Shown: positions 7,732 to 16,518, counted from the stretch's first letter. The stretch is 64,000 nt of DNA from Actinacidiphila paucisporea (GCF_900142575.1 NZ_FRBI01000003.1:229926-293925); one strand, 5' to 3'. The notes: generated by a model not told the origin, from the sequence alone. Made by a program: numbers and translations.

Positions 7732-9585
7732 TCAGGTGCCGAAGACCTGGAACTCCCAGAGCGAGTAGCCGTACTGCGTGGTGCGGGCGGTGCCGTTCAC
7801 CCGGACGTAGCGGCCGGTGCCGGTGACCGGGACGGTCTGGACGCCGCCGGTGCCGGTCGTGGTGCTGTAGACGGTGGTCCAGTTGGCGCCGTCGGCCGAG
7901 GTCTGGATCTGGAAGGACTTGGCCGCGGCCGTCTCCCAGTTGAGGACGACCTGGCTGATGGTGTGGCTGGCGCCGAGGTCGACCTGGAGCCACTGCGGGT
8001 CGGAGAAGGTGCTCGACCAGCGGGTGCCGGTGTTGCCGTCCACCGCCATGGGGGCGGTGAAGCTGCCGTTCTCCGAGGACGAGGCGGTGGCCGTCTTCCC
8101 CTGCGAGAGCAGGGTCGGCGTGCCGCCGGTGCCGCCCGTGCCGCCGCCCGTGGTGCCGCCGGACGACGGGCTGCCGAAGAGGGCGATCTCGTACAGCGAG
8201 TCGCCGTACTGCGAGGATCTCGCGGTGGCGTAGACCCTGACGTAGCGGGCGGTCGTCGACAGGTTGGTGTCCTGGATGTCGGCCGGGCTGTTGTTGTTGG
8301 TGTAGACGGTGGTCCAGTTGGTCCCGTCGGTGGACGTCTGCAACTGGTAGGCGGACGCTGCCGCCGCCTCCCAGGTCAGGGTCGCGTGGTTGAGGTTGTA
8401 GTTCTGGCCGAGGTCGACCTGGAGCCACTGCGGGTCGGAGAAGCCGCTCGACCAGCGGGTGGTGATGTCGCCGTCGGTGGCGTTGGAGGCCGGGAAGGTC
8501 GCGCTCTCGTTGGACGAGGACGTGGTCGGCTTGCCCTTGGCGATGTTGGTGCCGTGGTCGGGCGTCTTGTTGTAGACGGCCACGTAGTCGATGTTCATCT
8601 GGCCGCCGGAGACGGTGGCCGCGTTGGGACCGCCGCCGAAGGCCGCGGGGAAGCCGCCGCCGATCGCCAGGTCGAAGATGATGTAGAAGCTGTGGTCGAC
8701 CGCGTTGGCCCAGGCCGCCGCGTCCACCTGGTTGGAGTTGAGCGTGAAGTAGTTGGCGCCGTCCAGGTACCAGCGGATCTGCTCGGGCGAGGTCGAGCGG
8801 TCGACCTCCACCGCATAGGTGTGGTAACCGGTCTGGCAGCCGGAGCAGGCGCGCTCGCCGCTGCCGACGCCGCTGGTCTCGTTGCAGGGGCCGCCGGAGC
8901 CGACACCGCAGTGCAGGGTGCCGAAGACGGAGCTGCGGCCGTTGATGTCCTCCAGGATGTCGACCTCGCCGGACCCGGGCCACGGCACGCCGACCCGCAG
9001 GGGCGAGCCGAGCATCCAGAACGCCGGCCAGTAGCCGGCGCCGTTGGCGGTGGTCACGTTGGGCTGCTGGATCGACGCCTGCATGCGGACGACGCCGCCC
9101 GGCTGCGCGCCGAAGCCGTCGGCCTGCGTCTCCACACGGCCCGACGTCCAGTTGGCGGCCGGGTCGGTGCCGGTGTGCAGGGCCTTGAGCACCAGGTGGC
9201 CGCTGCCGTCCTGGTAGACGTTGGCCGTGCTGTTGGTCATCGTCTCGATCTCGCCGGTGCCGAAGGTCCAGCCGGCGCCGGCGTCGTAACGCCAGGAGCC
9301 GGTGTCCAGACCGGTGTTGGCGGCACCGTTGAAGTCATCGCTCCAGGTGGTGGTGAAGCCGGCCGGTGCGGCGGGGACGGCTGCCGGCTGTACGGCGGCG
9401 GGCTGGGCGGCCTGCTGTACGGCGGCGGCCGGCTGGGCCGCGGCCCGGGAGGACGCCGAGCCGTTCGCCGACGCCTGGCCGGAGCCGGCCAGTGTGACGG
9501 CCGCCACAGCCGTGGCGGCCAGCAGCCCGATCGCGAACCGCTTGAGCGGCGCACGGCGGCGCAATCGCTTGCCTCTGATCGACAT
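7732..9585 (-). CDS. Secreted GH16 endo-beta-1,3-glucanase with two F5/8 type C modules
   Basis: 617 residues; GAAGGAG lies nine bases before the ATG. A twin-Arg/hydrophobic signal peptide occupies residues 1-40, followed by an Ala/Pro/Gln linker. The GH16 catalytic domain (about 76-330) shows TTTWSDDFNG, GYWPAFWMLG and the laminarinase signature EVDILED near residue 208, in which the two Glu are nucleophile and acid/base. Two discoidin-like F5/8 C carbohydrate-binding modules follow (about 343-470 and 490-617), both with TRWSS.FSDPQWLQVDLG. The predicted role is extracellular hydrolysis of beta-1,3-glucans such as laminarin or fungal/yeast walls. It is a paralogue of the GH16 at 28964-30700, which carries ricin lectins instead. 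A LacI-type palindrome lies upstream. Confidence 0.93.
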   Translation of the reverse strand: MSIRGKRLRRRAPLKRFAIGLLAATAVAAVTLAGSGQASANGSASSRAAAQPAAAVQQAAQPAAVQPAAVPAAPAGFTTTWSDDFNGAANTGLDTGSWRYDAGAGWTFGTGEIETMTNSTANVYQDGSGHLVLKALHTGTDPAANWTSGRVETQADGFGAQPGGVVRMQASIQQPNVTTANGAGYWPAFWMLGSPLRVGVPWPGSGEVDILEDINGRSSVFGTLHCGVGSGGPCNETSGVGSGERACSGCQTGYHTYAVEVDRSTSPEQIRWYLDGANYFTLNSNQVDAAAWANAVDHSFYIIFDLAIGGGFPAAFGGGPNAATVSGGQMNIDYVAVYNKTPDHGTNIAKGKPTTSSSNESATFPASNATDGDITTRWSSGFSDPQWLQVDLGQNYNLNHATLTWEAAAASAYQLQTSTDGTNWTTVYTNNNSPADIQDTNLSTTARYVRVYATARSSQYGDSLYEIALFGSPSSGGTTGGGTGGTGGTPTLLSQGKTATASSSENGSFTAPMAVDGNTGTRWSSTFSDPQWLQVDLGASHTISQVVLNWETAAAKSFQIQTSADGANWTTVYSTTTGTGGVQTVPVTGTGRYVRVNGTARTTQYGYSLWEFQVFGT

Positions 9586-9657
9586 GCGGTCGTACTCCTT
9601 CTCCTGTGGGGGGTCGGTACCGCAACTGGCCTTGCCGCGACACCGGTTGGGGGGAGG

Positions 9658-9671
9658 TGAGAGCGCTCTCA
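9658..9671. promoter_or_regulatory. LacI-type operator upstream of GH16 gene
   Basis: Perfect 14-bp palindrome TGAGAGC-GCTCTCA, 73 bases before the GH16 ATG. Its layout (GAGCGCTC core) closely resembles the CebR box of Streptomyces (TGGGAGCGCTCCCA), so a LacI-family sugar repressor is likely to control the glucanase. The repressor itself is not in this window. Confidence 0.75.
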
Positions 9672-10061
9672 GGAGAGTCTTCCCCCGCCCTCCGCGGTGT
9701 CAAGAGAACCGGCAACGTTTACGGAACAAACCCGCTTCCCGAAACGTCCACGAGGTAGGAATCCGCCCGGGACGGCACCCCCGCCGGACCGGGCGGGCAC
9801 CCGCCGCCACGACCCCGCCGCACCCGCCGCCGGCCCCGGGCCGCACCGCCACCGCCGACCTCCCGCACCCGCCACCGCGAACCCGCCGCACCCCCCGCCG
9901 ACCCCCGGCGGGCCTCCGACCAGGACCGTAAAGGCGGCCAAAACGGCACCCCGGCTGAAACGCGCCGGGGAATATGGCGTATCAGTCATGCAACAGCCGC
10001 AACCGCGGACCCGGGATGCGGTCTCCTAGAGTGCGACCTTTGCGGAAATGGGGAGACACGA
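9672..10061. other. Intergenic region between GH16 and L,D-transpeptidase
   Basis: About 390 bases. Overlapping proline/arginine-rich open frames on both strands give no recognisable protein and no good ribosome-binding sites. The left end must carry the GH16 promoter. GGGGAG at 10050-10055 is the ribosome-binding site of the next gene. Confidence 0.4.
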
Positions 10062-10064
10062 GTG

Positions 10065-11366
10065 ATGACGGAGCAGACGGCGGCCGACACCGCCGCCAGG
10101 GTGGAGGGGGCCGCCCCCGGCGGCCGGGGGACCTGGAGCGTGCGGGGCCGGCGGGGCAGGCGGGGGCTGATGGCGCTCGCGCTGGGCGCCGTACTGCTCG
10201 GCGCCGCGGCCTGCGGGGGGAACGCGGACGCGAACGCCGGCTCGCAGCAGGACGGGAAGGCCGGGTCGTCGAAGGGCGCCGCCACGCCCGACGGCTCGCA
10301 GGCAACCGTCACGGTGCTGCCCGGTGACGGTGCCACCGGTGTGGACACCACGGGCGCGCTCCAGGTCTCGGCAGCCAAGGGCAAGCTGACCAAGGTCGCC
10401 GTGACCGCGAAGGACGGCACCGCGGTCGACGGCGCGATATCCGCCGACGGCCTCAGCTGGACGCCGAAGGGCAACCTGCGGACCGGCACGCAGTACAGCG
10501 TCGCCGCGACCGCCACGGACAGCGCGGGCAAGGCCGCCAGCCGGCAGTCGACCTTCACCACCCTGAAGCCGGCGGCCTCCGCCGCCAACTACGGCATCTT
10601 CAACGTCGAGCAGGGCGCGACGTACGGCGTGGGCATGGAGGTCTCGATCCGCTTCGGCAAGGCGGTCACCCACCAGGCCGACGTCCGCCACGCGATCTCC
10701 GTCACCACCACTCCCAGCGTCCCGGTCGAGGGCCACTGGTTCGGCTCCCAGCGCATCGACTTCCGCCCCGAGCAGTACTGGGCACCCGGCACCAAGGTCA
10801 CGCTGCACCTCAAGCTCGACGGCGTGAAGACGTCCAAGACCTCCTATGGGGCGCAGTACAAGGACGTGTCGTTCACCATCGGCCGCTCGCAGACGTCCGT
10901 CGCCGACAACACGTCGAAGACGCTGAAGATCTACCGCGACGGCAAGCTCTTCAAGACCTTCCCTGCCACGCTCGGTGACGCCGAGCACACCACCTACAAC
11001 GGCAAGATGGTGATCGAGAGCAAGGAGCCGGTGGTGGACATGGACTCCCAGTCCGTGGGGCTCGGCAACGCCTACCACATCAAGGACGTCCCGCACGGCA
11101 TGCGGCTGTCGGACTCCGGCACCTACACGCACGGCAACTACTGGCGCCCGTTGTCCACCTTCGGCCACGTGAACGCCAGCCACGGCTGCGTCGGCCTGCA
11201 CGACGTCAAGGGCGGCGGCGACCCGAGCACCCCGGCCGCCTGGTTCTACAACCACTCGCTGATCGGCGACGTGGTCCAGGTCGTCAACTCCCCGGACAAG
11301 GTGATCTCGCCGGACAACGGCATCAACGGGTGGAACATGGCGTGGTCGCAGTGGGTCGAGCACTGA
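10065..11366 (+). CDS. L,D-transpeptidase (YkuD), lipoprotein-like
   Basis: 433 residues from the ATG at 10065 (a GTG at 10062 is possible). An arginine-rich N-terminus precedes a hydrophobic segment ending GAAACGG, a weak lipobox, so the protein is probably anchored on the outer face of the membrane. Two Ig-like beta domains follow (TVLPGDGATGV..., then a second before residue 260). The C-terminal YkuD catalytic domain has HGN...HVNASHGCVGLHD, with nucleophile C375. These enzymes make 3-3 (mDap-mDap) peptidoglycan cross-links and resist most beta-lactams. The two-Ig plus YkuD layout matches mycobacterial Ldt enzymes. Convergent with the MFS gene. Confidence 0.95.
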   Translation: MTEQTAADTAARVEGAAPGGRGTWSVRGRRGRRGLMALALGAVLLGAAACGGNADANAGSQQDGKAGSSKGAATPDGSQATVTVLPGDGATGVDTTGALQVSAAKGKLTKVAVTAKDGTAVDGAISADGLSWTPKGNLRTGTQYSVAATATDSAGKAASRQSTFTTLKPAASAANYGIFNVEQGATYGVGMEVSIRFGKAVTHQADVRHAISVTTTPSVPVEGHWFGSQRIDFRPEQYWAPGTKVTLHLKLDGVKTSKTSYGAQYKDVSFTIGRSQTSVADNTSKTLKIYRDGKLFKTFPATLGDAEHTTYNGKMVIESKEPVVDMDSQSVGLGNAYHIKDVPHGMRLSDSGTYTHGNYWRPLSTFGHVNASHGCVGLHDVKGGGDPSTPAAWFYNHSLIGDVVQVVNSPDKVISPDNGINGWNMAWSQWVEH

Positions 11367-11429
11367 TCCGCCCCCGGTGACGCACGACGCCTGAGACCCC
11401 GGCGCACAGGACGCAGCACCCAGGAGCCC

Positions 11430-11468
11430 GGCAGGCCCCGACCGCTCGCACCGCGGTCGGGGCCTGCC
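11430..11468. terminator. Bidirectional hairpin terminator
   Basis: 15-bp perfect stem (11430-11444 with 11454-11468; GGCAGGCCCC arm) and a 9-nt loop between the convergent transpeptidase and MFS genes. Confidence 0.75.
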
Positions 11469-11478
11469 GCCTGTCCGG

Positions 11479-13035
11479 CTACGGACGCGGGCCGTACACG
11501 TACGCCTGCTCCTTGCGGCGGCCCGGCAGTGCCAGGAAGCCGAGTCCCACGACGAGCAGGATGCCGCCGGCCACCAGCAGGACCAGGCTGAAGGCGGCCG
11601 GGAAGTCGCCGGTGCCTCCCGTGCCGTCCGTGCCGCCGTGCAGGCGGCCGAAGAAGAGGACGCCGGACAGCGCCACGCCGAAGGTGATGCCGAGCTGCTG
11701 CACGGTGTTGAGCATGCCCGAGGCCGCGCCCGCGTCGCCGCTGCCGACCTGGCCGAGCAGCAGGTCGAGGGTGGGCGCGATGACCATGCCGAAGCCCGCC
11801 CCCGCCACCACCTGCACGGCGGCGATCTGCCAGGTGGCGAGGCCGGTGCCGTAGTGCCACACCAGCCAGCCGAAGGCGAGGAAGCCGGCCGCGTTGACGA
11901 GCGCGCCGAGCACCAGGACCGTACGGCCCAGGCGCGGCACCAGCTTGGCGGGCGCATTGCCGGCGCCTGTCCCGACGCCGACGGCGAAGGTGGCGGCGGC
12001 CAGGCCCGCGTGCAGCGGCGTCCAGCCGAGGCCCTGCTGCAGGAACAGCGTCCAGGTGAAGAAGAAGCCGCCCGAGACGGTCCAGAACAGCCACCACATG
12101 CCCATGCCGACGGAGAAGGCGCGGGAGCGGAAGACGGCGAAGTCGACCAGCGCCGAGCCGACGCGGGCGAACCGGCGCCGCTCGTAGCCGACGAAGACGG
12201 CGAGCAGCACCGCGGCCCCGGCCATCATCGCCAGCGTCCACGCGGGCCAGCCGAGCGAGCGCCCCTCGGTCAGCGGGTAGACCAGCAGCGTGACCGCGGT
12301 GAGCGCGAGCAGCATGCCGGGCACGTCGAGTTCCGGCACGCGGGGGGCACGCGATTCGCGGATGACGATCCCGCCGGCGATCAGGGCCGCGACGCCGACG
12401 GGGACGTTGACCAGGAAGATCGGCCGCCAGTGCAGGCCGAACAGGTCCCACTGCACGATCACGCCCCCCAGCGCCAGCCCGAGGACGGCCGAGGAGCCGG
12501 TCACCGCGCCGAAGACGCCGACGGCCTTCGCGCGTTCCGCCGGTGGGAAGGTCACCCGGAGGATGGCGAGGATCTGGGTCACCATCAGCCCCGCGAAGGC
12601 GCCCTGGGCGAGCCGGGCGGCGATGAGCATGCCGGGGCCGGTCGACAGCCCGCAGCACAGCGAGGTGAGCGTGAACCCCGCCATGCCGACGGTGAAGACG
12701 CGTTTGCGCCCGTATATGTCGCCCAGCTGGCCGCTGAGGATCAGCAGGGCGGCGAAGGACAGGACGTAGGCCGCGACGATCCACTCGATCTGCACGTAGC
12801 GGGCGTGCAGGTCCTGCTGGACGCTCGGCGCGGTGACGTTGACGACGGTGGAGTCGACCAGGTCCATGAAGCCGGCCACCAGGACGACGGCGAAGGCGAG
12901 CCGGCGGCGCGGGTCGGGGGGCGGCGCGGTGTCGCTGCCGGATGACGGGGAGGTCGCGGTGGGAGGGATGCCTGGTGACGGGGAGGTCGCGGTCGACGGG
13001 ACGGTGTCAGGGGTGCCCTGAGTGCCATGAGTCAC
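11479..13035 (-). CDS. DHA2-family MFS drug efflux transporter
   Basis: 518 residues from the GTG at 13035. Fourteen hydrophobic segments are expected for this EmrB/QacA subfamily. Motif D1 region LVDSTVVNVTAPSVQQDL, motif A GQLGDIYGRKRVF, and a motif C-like GAVTGSSAVLGLALGGVI are visible. It probably exports cationic or amphipathic compounds by proton antiport. The start was moved from a GTG at 13050 because a -35/-10 pair (TTGAGT, 17 bp, CATACT) ends exactly six bases before 13035, indicating a leaderless mRNA. It is divergent from a MarR gene, with a shared operator over the -35 box. Confidence 0.93.
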   Translation of the reverse strand: MTHGTQGTPDTVPSTATSPSPGIPPTATSPSSGSDTAPPPDPRRRLAFAVVLVAGFMDLVDSTVVNVTAPSVQQDLHARYVQIEWIVAAYVLSFAALLILSGQLGDIYGRKRVFTVGMAGFTLTSLCCGLSTGPGMLIAARLAQGAFAGLMVTQILAILRVTFPPAERAKAVGVFGAVTGSSAVLGLALGGVIVQWDLFGLHWRPIFLVNVPVGVAALIAGGIVIRESRAPRVPELDVPGMLLALTAVTLLVYPLTEGRSLGWPAWTLAMMAGAAVLLAVFVGYERRRFARVGSALVDFAVFRSRAFSVGMGMWWLFWTVSGGFFFTWTLFLQQGLGWTPLHAGLAAATFAVGVGTGAGNAPAKLVPRLGRTVLVLGALVNAAGFLAFGWLVWHYGTGLATWQIAAVQVVAGAGFGMVIAPTLDLLLGQVGSGDAGAASGMLNTVQQLGITFGVALSGVLFFGRLHGGTDGTGGTGDFPAAFSLVLLVAGGILLVVGLGFLALPGRRKEQAYVYGPRP

Positions 13036-13041
13036 CCGGCC

Positions 13042-13094
13042 AGTATGCACATGAGGTGACTATCACTCAAGGTGATATTCATGGCGGCTATGCT
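13042..13094. promoter_or_regulatory. Shared MarR operator and divergent promoters
   Basis: The palindrome TATCAC-TCAAG-GTGATA (13061-13077) overlaps the minus-strand -35 TTGAGT (13070-13065) of the MFS promoter, whose -10 CATACT is at 13047-13042. On the plus strand TATGCT (13089-13094) lies six bases before the MarR GTG. MarR binding here would repress both genes. Confidence 0.75.
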
Positions 13095-13100
13095 GGTCAT

Positions 13101-13598
13101 GTGAAGACGCAGCCGCTCATCGGGCACCCCGCGTGCCTGCTCACCCAGCTCGACGTCCACGTCCAGCAGCAGGTCACCGCCCTGCTGGCACCGCTGGGCA
13201 TCCACCCGCGCCACTTCGGCATGCTCAGCCTGCTCAGCGGGCAGGACGGCCTCACCCAGCACCAGCTGTGCGGACCGCTGAACATCCACCGCAACGTGAT
13301 GGTCGACCTGGTCGACGAGCTGGAGGAGCGCGGCCTGGTCGAGCGCCGGCGGCACCCCACCGACCGCCGCGCGCACGCGCTGCACCTGCTGCCGGCCGGC
13401 CGGCAGCTGCACGCCGAGGCCGACGTGCTGCTCGACCGCTTCGAGGCCAGACTGCTCGGCGGTCTCGACGTGGACGAGGCGGCGGCCTTCGTGAGCCTGC
13501 TGCAGCGCGTCTGCGCGGACGCCGGGCTGAGCGACACCGTCCATCCGGGTGTGACGGGGACCGGCGTGGCGCCGGGCGCGGGGCTCGCGCGGGCGTGA
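13101..13598 (+). CDS. MarR-family transcriptional regulator
   Basis: 165 residues from the GTG at 13101. The winged helix runs over about residues 35-100: FGMLSLLSGQDGLTQHQLCGPLNIHRNVMVDLVDELEERGLVERRRHPTDRRAH, with the wing Asp-Arg-Arg. The other helices supply the dimer interface. It is the presumed ligand-responsive repressor of the divergent MFS exporter and of itself. There is no Shine-Dalgarno; TATGCT six bases upstream suggests a leaderless transcript. Confidence 0.92.
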   Translation: MKTQPLIGHPACLLTQLDVHVQQQVTALLAPLGIHPRHFGMLSLLSGQDGLTQHQLCGPLNIHRNVMVDLVDELEERGLVERRRHPTDRRAHALHLLPAGRQLHAEADVLLDRFEARLLGGLDVDEAAAFVSLLQRVCADAGLSDTVHPGVTGTGVAPGAGLARA

Positions 13599-13617
13599 AA
13601 TGCTGCCGCAGGCCCGG

Positions 13618-13623
13618 TAGGAT
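13618..13623 (+). promoter_or_regulatory. Putative -10 box of the MerR gene
   Basis: TAGGAT, a good principal-sigma -10 hexamer, 47 bases before the chosen MerR start. No clear -35. It supports independent transcription of the MerR gene from the upstream MarR gene. Confidence 0.4.
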
Positions 13624-13670
13624 TCCTTGTGCGGCCGGGCCAAGCCCGGCGCATCCCCCAAGAGGTGTAC

Positions 13671-14024
13671 GTGCCCCCTGAACCCCCGCCGCGGGCCGCC
13701 GACCGGCTGAACGACGACGACTACCCGGCGTACACGATGGGCCGCGCCGCAGAGATGATCGGCGCCACCCCCAGTTTCCTGCGGGCCATCGGTGAGGCCC
13801 GGCTGATCACCCCGCTGCGATCCGAGGGCGGCCACCGCCGCTACTCGCGCTACCAGCTGCGCATCGCCGCCAGGGCGCGCGAGCTGGTCGACTCCGGTAC
13901 GCCGATCGAGGCCGCGTGCCGGATCGTGATCCTGGAGGACCAGCTGGAGGAGGCCAGGCGGCTCAACGAGGAGATGCGCGGCCGGCAGCCGGCCGGCGAG
14001 CGCCGCCCCGACAGCGGCGCCTGA
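13671..14024 (+). CDS. MerR-family regulator next to cold-shock genes
   Basis: 117 residues from the GTG at 13671, preceded by AAGAGG; an upstream in-frame start at 13629 lacks this. The MerR winged helix is at about residues 18-85: YTMGRAAEMIGATPSFLRAIGEARLITPLRSEGGHRRYSRYQL. A short helical C-terminal dimerisation segment (EAACRIVILEDQLEEARRLNEEM) follows, with no effector-binding domain, so it is a truncated MerR of the kind found beside csp genes in streptomycetes. It probably regulates the downstream cold-shock protein or the cluster; the effector is unknown. Confidence 0.9.
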   Translation: MPPEPPPRAADRLNDDDYPAYTMGRAAEMIGATPSFLRAIGEARLITPLRSEGGHRRYSRYQLRIAARARELVDSGTPIEAACRIVILEDQLEEARRLNEEMRGRQPAGERRPDSGA

Positions 14025-14131
14025 GTATTTCTGTGCCCGCCACGGCAGAAATTGTCGGAACCCCCGCGGAGGGTTTATGGCACGGCGGGCTCAGCGAAAT
14101 GACATCCCGCGCCTGCCCGGTTGCGCCGTGC

Positions 14132-14268
14132 TACGGTGGAAGCAGTTGCAGTCGTGGTTCCCAAAGGCTTGATTCCGGTGCAGTTCTCCGGACGGGGTAA
14201 TCATCTCGGCGACACCGGGTTTGCGCAGTGCGGGCCCGGCGGTATTGCCCCAAGGAGAATTAAGAAAT
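14132..14268 (+). promoter_or_regulatory. Cold-shock gene promoter and long 5' leader
   Basis: The 244-base gap before cspA contains TACGGT (14132-14137), a possible -10 box. That would give a leader of about 125 nt with AAGGAG at 14252-14257, 11 bases before the ATG. Long structured leaders controlling cold induction are typical of csp mRNAs. No specific thermosensor fold was worked out. Confidence 0.4.
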
Positions 14269-14472
14269 ATGGCTACTGGCACCGTGAAGTGGTTCAACGC
14301 GGAAAAGGGCTTCGGCTTCATCGAGCAGGACGGCGGCGGCGCCGACGTCTTCGCCCACTACTCCAACATCGCTGCCTCCGGCTTTCGTGAGCTGCAGGAA
14401 GGCCAGAAGGTGACCTTCGACGTCACCCAGGGCCAGAAGGGCCCGCAGGCCGAGAACATCGTTCCCGCCTGA
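14269..14472 (+). CDS. CspA-family cold-shock protein
   Basis: 67 residues, the normal length for a single cold-shock domain. RNP1 KGFGFIEQ and RNP2 VFAHYSN are intact, with the usual start [14 protein letters not shown]. It binds single-stranded RNA/DNA and acts as an RNA chaperone during cold shock and growth. It lies between a MerR regulator and a DEAD-box helicase, an arrangement consistent with a cold-adaptation RNA-remodelling cluster. Confidence 0.97.
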   Translation: MATGTVKWFNAEKGFGFIEQDGGGADVFAHYSNIAASGFRELQEGQKVTFDVTQGQKGPQAENIVPA

Positions 14473-14492
14473 CGTACCCCGCATCAGCACAT

Positions 14493-14522
14493 CCGGGTCC
14501 GCACCTTCGGGTGCGGACCCGG
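14493..14522 (+). terminator. Terminator or attenuator after cspA
   Basis: 13-bp perfect stem CCGGGTCCGCACC / GGTGCGGACCCGG with a stable TTCG tetraloop, followed by GTTCGTGTTT. It may terminate cspA mRNA or limit read-through into the helicase gene 136 bases downstream. Confidence 0.8.
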
Positions 14523-14657
14523 GTTCGTGTTTCCGGCCCGTTCCTGCAATTCCCCGGCGCCGCGGCCCGCACTCGTACAGGCATTCGTACGCGTACGGAC
14601 TCGGACCGCCGCACCCCGGGAATTCCTCGATACGCGCCGCATCGAGGAAAGGCTTGC

Positions 14658-16160
14658 ATGAATCGTCAGGCTCGTGACACCGATCGATATTCCAGGACCT
14701 CGCGCGGAGCGCGCGGAGCAGGCGGTACGCGCGGCTCCGGCGGCGCGGGCTCCGGCTCGGGTGGCGCCCGCGGCGGCGGCTACGGCCGCACCGGCGGCGG
14801 TAGCCCGCAGCGCTCCGGCTCCCGTCCCGGCGGCGGCGCCACCCGGCAGGGCGAATTCGCCATGCCGGTCACCCTCACCCCGGCGCTGCCCGCGGTCGCG
14901 GCCTTCGCCGAGCTGCGGATACCCCTCCCGGTACTGAAGGTCCTCACCGCCCAGGGCGTGACGGAGCCCTTCCCGATCCAGGCGGCCACCCTGCCCAACA
15001 CCCTCGCCGGGCGCGACGTGCTCGGCCGGGGACGCACCGGTTCCGGCAAGACGCTGGCCTTTGGGCTCGCGCTGCTGGTCCGCACCGCCGAGGTCGGCCG
15101 CAAGGCCGAGCCGCGCCGCCCGCTCGGCCTGGTCCTGGTCCCGACCAGGGAACTGGCCCAGCAGGTCACCGACGCCCTCACCCCGTACGCGCGCACGCTG
15201 CAGCTGCGGCTCACCACCGTGGTCGGCGGCATGTCCATCGGCCGGCAGACGACGGCGCTGCGGCGCGGCGCCGACATCGTGATCGCCACGCCCGGCCGGC
15301 TCGCCGACCTGATCGAACGCGGCGACTGCCGGCTGGACGAGGTCGGCATCACCGTGCTCGACGAGGCCGACCAGATGGCCGACATGGGCTTCATGCCGCA
15401 GGTCACCAAGCTGCTGGACCAGGTACGCCCGCAGGGGCAGCGGATGCTGTTCTCGGCGACCCTGGACCGCAATGTCGACCTGCTGGTCAAGCGCTACCTG
15501 CACGACCCGGTCGTGCACTCCGTCGACCCGGCGGCCGGCGCGGTCACCACGATGGCGCACCACGTGCTGCACGTGCACGACGCCGACAAGTACGCCACCA
15601 CCACGGAGATCGCCGCCCGCGACGGGCGGGTGCTGCTCTTCCTGGACACCAAGCACGCGGTGGACCGGCTCACCACGCACCTGCTCAACAGCGGGGTGCG
15701 GGCCGCGGCCCTGCACGGCGGCAAGTCCCAGCCGCAGCGCACCCGCACGCTGGCCCGCTTCAAGACCGGCGACGTCACCGCGCTGGTGGCCACGAACGTC
15801 GCGGCCCGCGGCATCCACATCGACGACCTCGACCTGGTCGTCAACATCGATCCGCCCAGCGACCACAAGGACTACCTGCACCGGGGCGGCCGTACGGCCC
15901 GCGCGGGCGAGTCCGGCAGCGTGGTCACCCTGGTGCTGCCGCACCAGCGCCGTGAGATGGCCCGGCTGATGGCCGCCGCAGGCATCACCCCGGAGGTCAC
16001 GCAGGTCCGTTCGGGCGAGGCGGCGCTGACGCGCATCACCGGCGCGCAGGCCCCGTCCGGCGTCCCGGTCCCCGCGACCCCGGCACCCGCGTCGGCCACG
16101 TCCGCCCGGCCGGCCCGCTCCTCCCGCCCCGGGCGCCGTCCCGCACGCCGTAGGTCCTGA
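14658..16160 (+). CDS. DEAD-box ATP-dependent RNA helicase
   Basis: 500 residues from the ATG at 14658 (GAGGAAAGG upstream). An N-terminal Gly/Ser/Arg-rich segment (RGAGGTRGSGG..., about 60 residues) resembles RGG RNA-binding tails. The core has all motifs: PFPIQAATL (Q), GRGRTGSGKT (I), PTRELAQQ (Ia), TPGRL (Ib), LDEADQMADMGF (II), SAT (III), ARGIHIDDLDLVVNID (V) and HRGGRTARAG (VI). These helicases unwind short RNA duplexes in ribosome assembly and mRNA decay, especially in the cold. A Pro/Ala/Arg-rich C-terminal tail follows. It is part of the MerR-csp-helicase cluster. Confidence 0.96.
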   Translation: MNRQARDTDRYSRTSRGARGAGGTRGSGGAGSGSGGARGGGYGRTGGGSPQRSGSRPGGGATRQGEFAMPVTLTPALPAVAAFAELRIPLPVLKVLTAQGVTEPFPIQAATLPNTLAGRDVLGRGRTGSGKTLAFGLALLVRTAEVGRKAEPRRPLGLVLVPTRELAQQVTDALTPYARTLQLRLTTVVGGMSIGRQTTALRRGADIVIATPGRLADLIERGDCRLDEVGITVLDEADQMADMGFMPQVTKLLDQVRPQGQRMLFSATLDRNVDLLVKRYLHDPVVHSVDPAAGAVTTMAHHVLHVHDADKYATTTEIAARDGRVLLFLDTKHAVDRLTTHLLNSGVRAAALHGGKSQPQRTRTLARFKTGDVTALVATNVAARGIHIDDLDLVVNIDPPSDHKDYLHRGGRTARAGESGSVVTLVLPHQRREMARLMAAAGITPEVTQVRSGEAALTRITGAQAPSGVPVPATPAPASATSARPARSSRPGRRPARRRS

Positions 16161-16193
16161 ACGTCCCCCTCTCTCGAACTCTGCGGAGGCACC

Positions 16194-16448
16194 ATGCGCT
16201 GCGTCATCGCCCGCTTCTCTTTCGACCTCATCAAGGACGAGGTCGAGAAGTCCATGAGCGGGGTCAAGCCGGAGCCCGTCACCGAGGCGTCCGTGACGAT
16301 CGGCCGCAAGCAGTACCCGATCAAGCAGGTCGGCGCGATCATCACCGGCCAGGACCGCCGTGACTTCACCACCACCGAGGTCGTCCGCGCCCTGACCCGT
16401 CTCGGCTTCACCTGTCACCCGGCCCCGACGACGACCCCGACACTCTGA
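16194..16448 (+). CDS. Small conserved protein downstream of DEAD-box helicase
   Basis: 84 residues; GCGGAGG precedes the ATG. The sequence MRCVIARFSFDLIKDEVEKSM, then VTIGRKQYPIKQVGAIITGQ and RRDFTTTEVVRALTRLGFTC, looks like a compact alpha/beta fold. It is commonly found just after the csp-linked helicase in streptomycetes, 33 bases behind it here, so co-transcription is likely. No function is established; a role with the helicase in RNA metabolism is only inferred from context. Confidence 0.8.
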   Translation: MRCVIARFSFDLIKDEVEKSMSGVKPEPVTEASVTIGRKQYPIKQVGAIITGQDRRDFTTTEVVRALTRLGFTCHPAPTTTPTL

Positions 16449-16464
16449 CGGCTGCCCGTCACCC

Positions 16465-16493
16465 GCCCCCGCCGGCCGCCCGCCGGTGGGGGC
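16465..16493. terminator. Bidirectional hairpin terminator
   Basis: 11-bp stem GCCCCCGCCGG / CCGGTGGGGGC (one G-T pair) and a 7-nt loop between convergent genes. Confidence 0.65.
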
Positions 16494-16518
16494 TTGTCGC
16501 GTTCGCGGCCCCGCAAGG

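Noticed and set aside
9697-10029. Short frames between the GH16 gene and the transpeptidase
   Set aside because: Pro/Arg-rich, overlapping on both strands, no ribosome-binding site.
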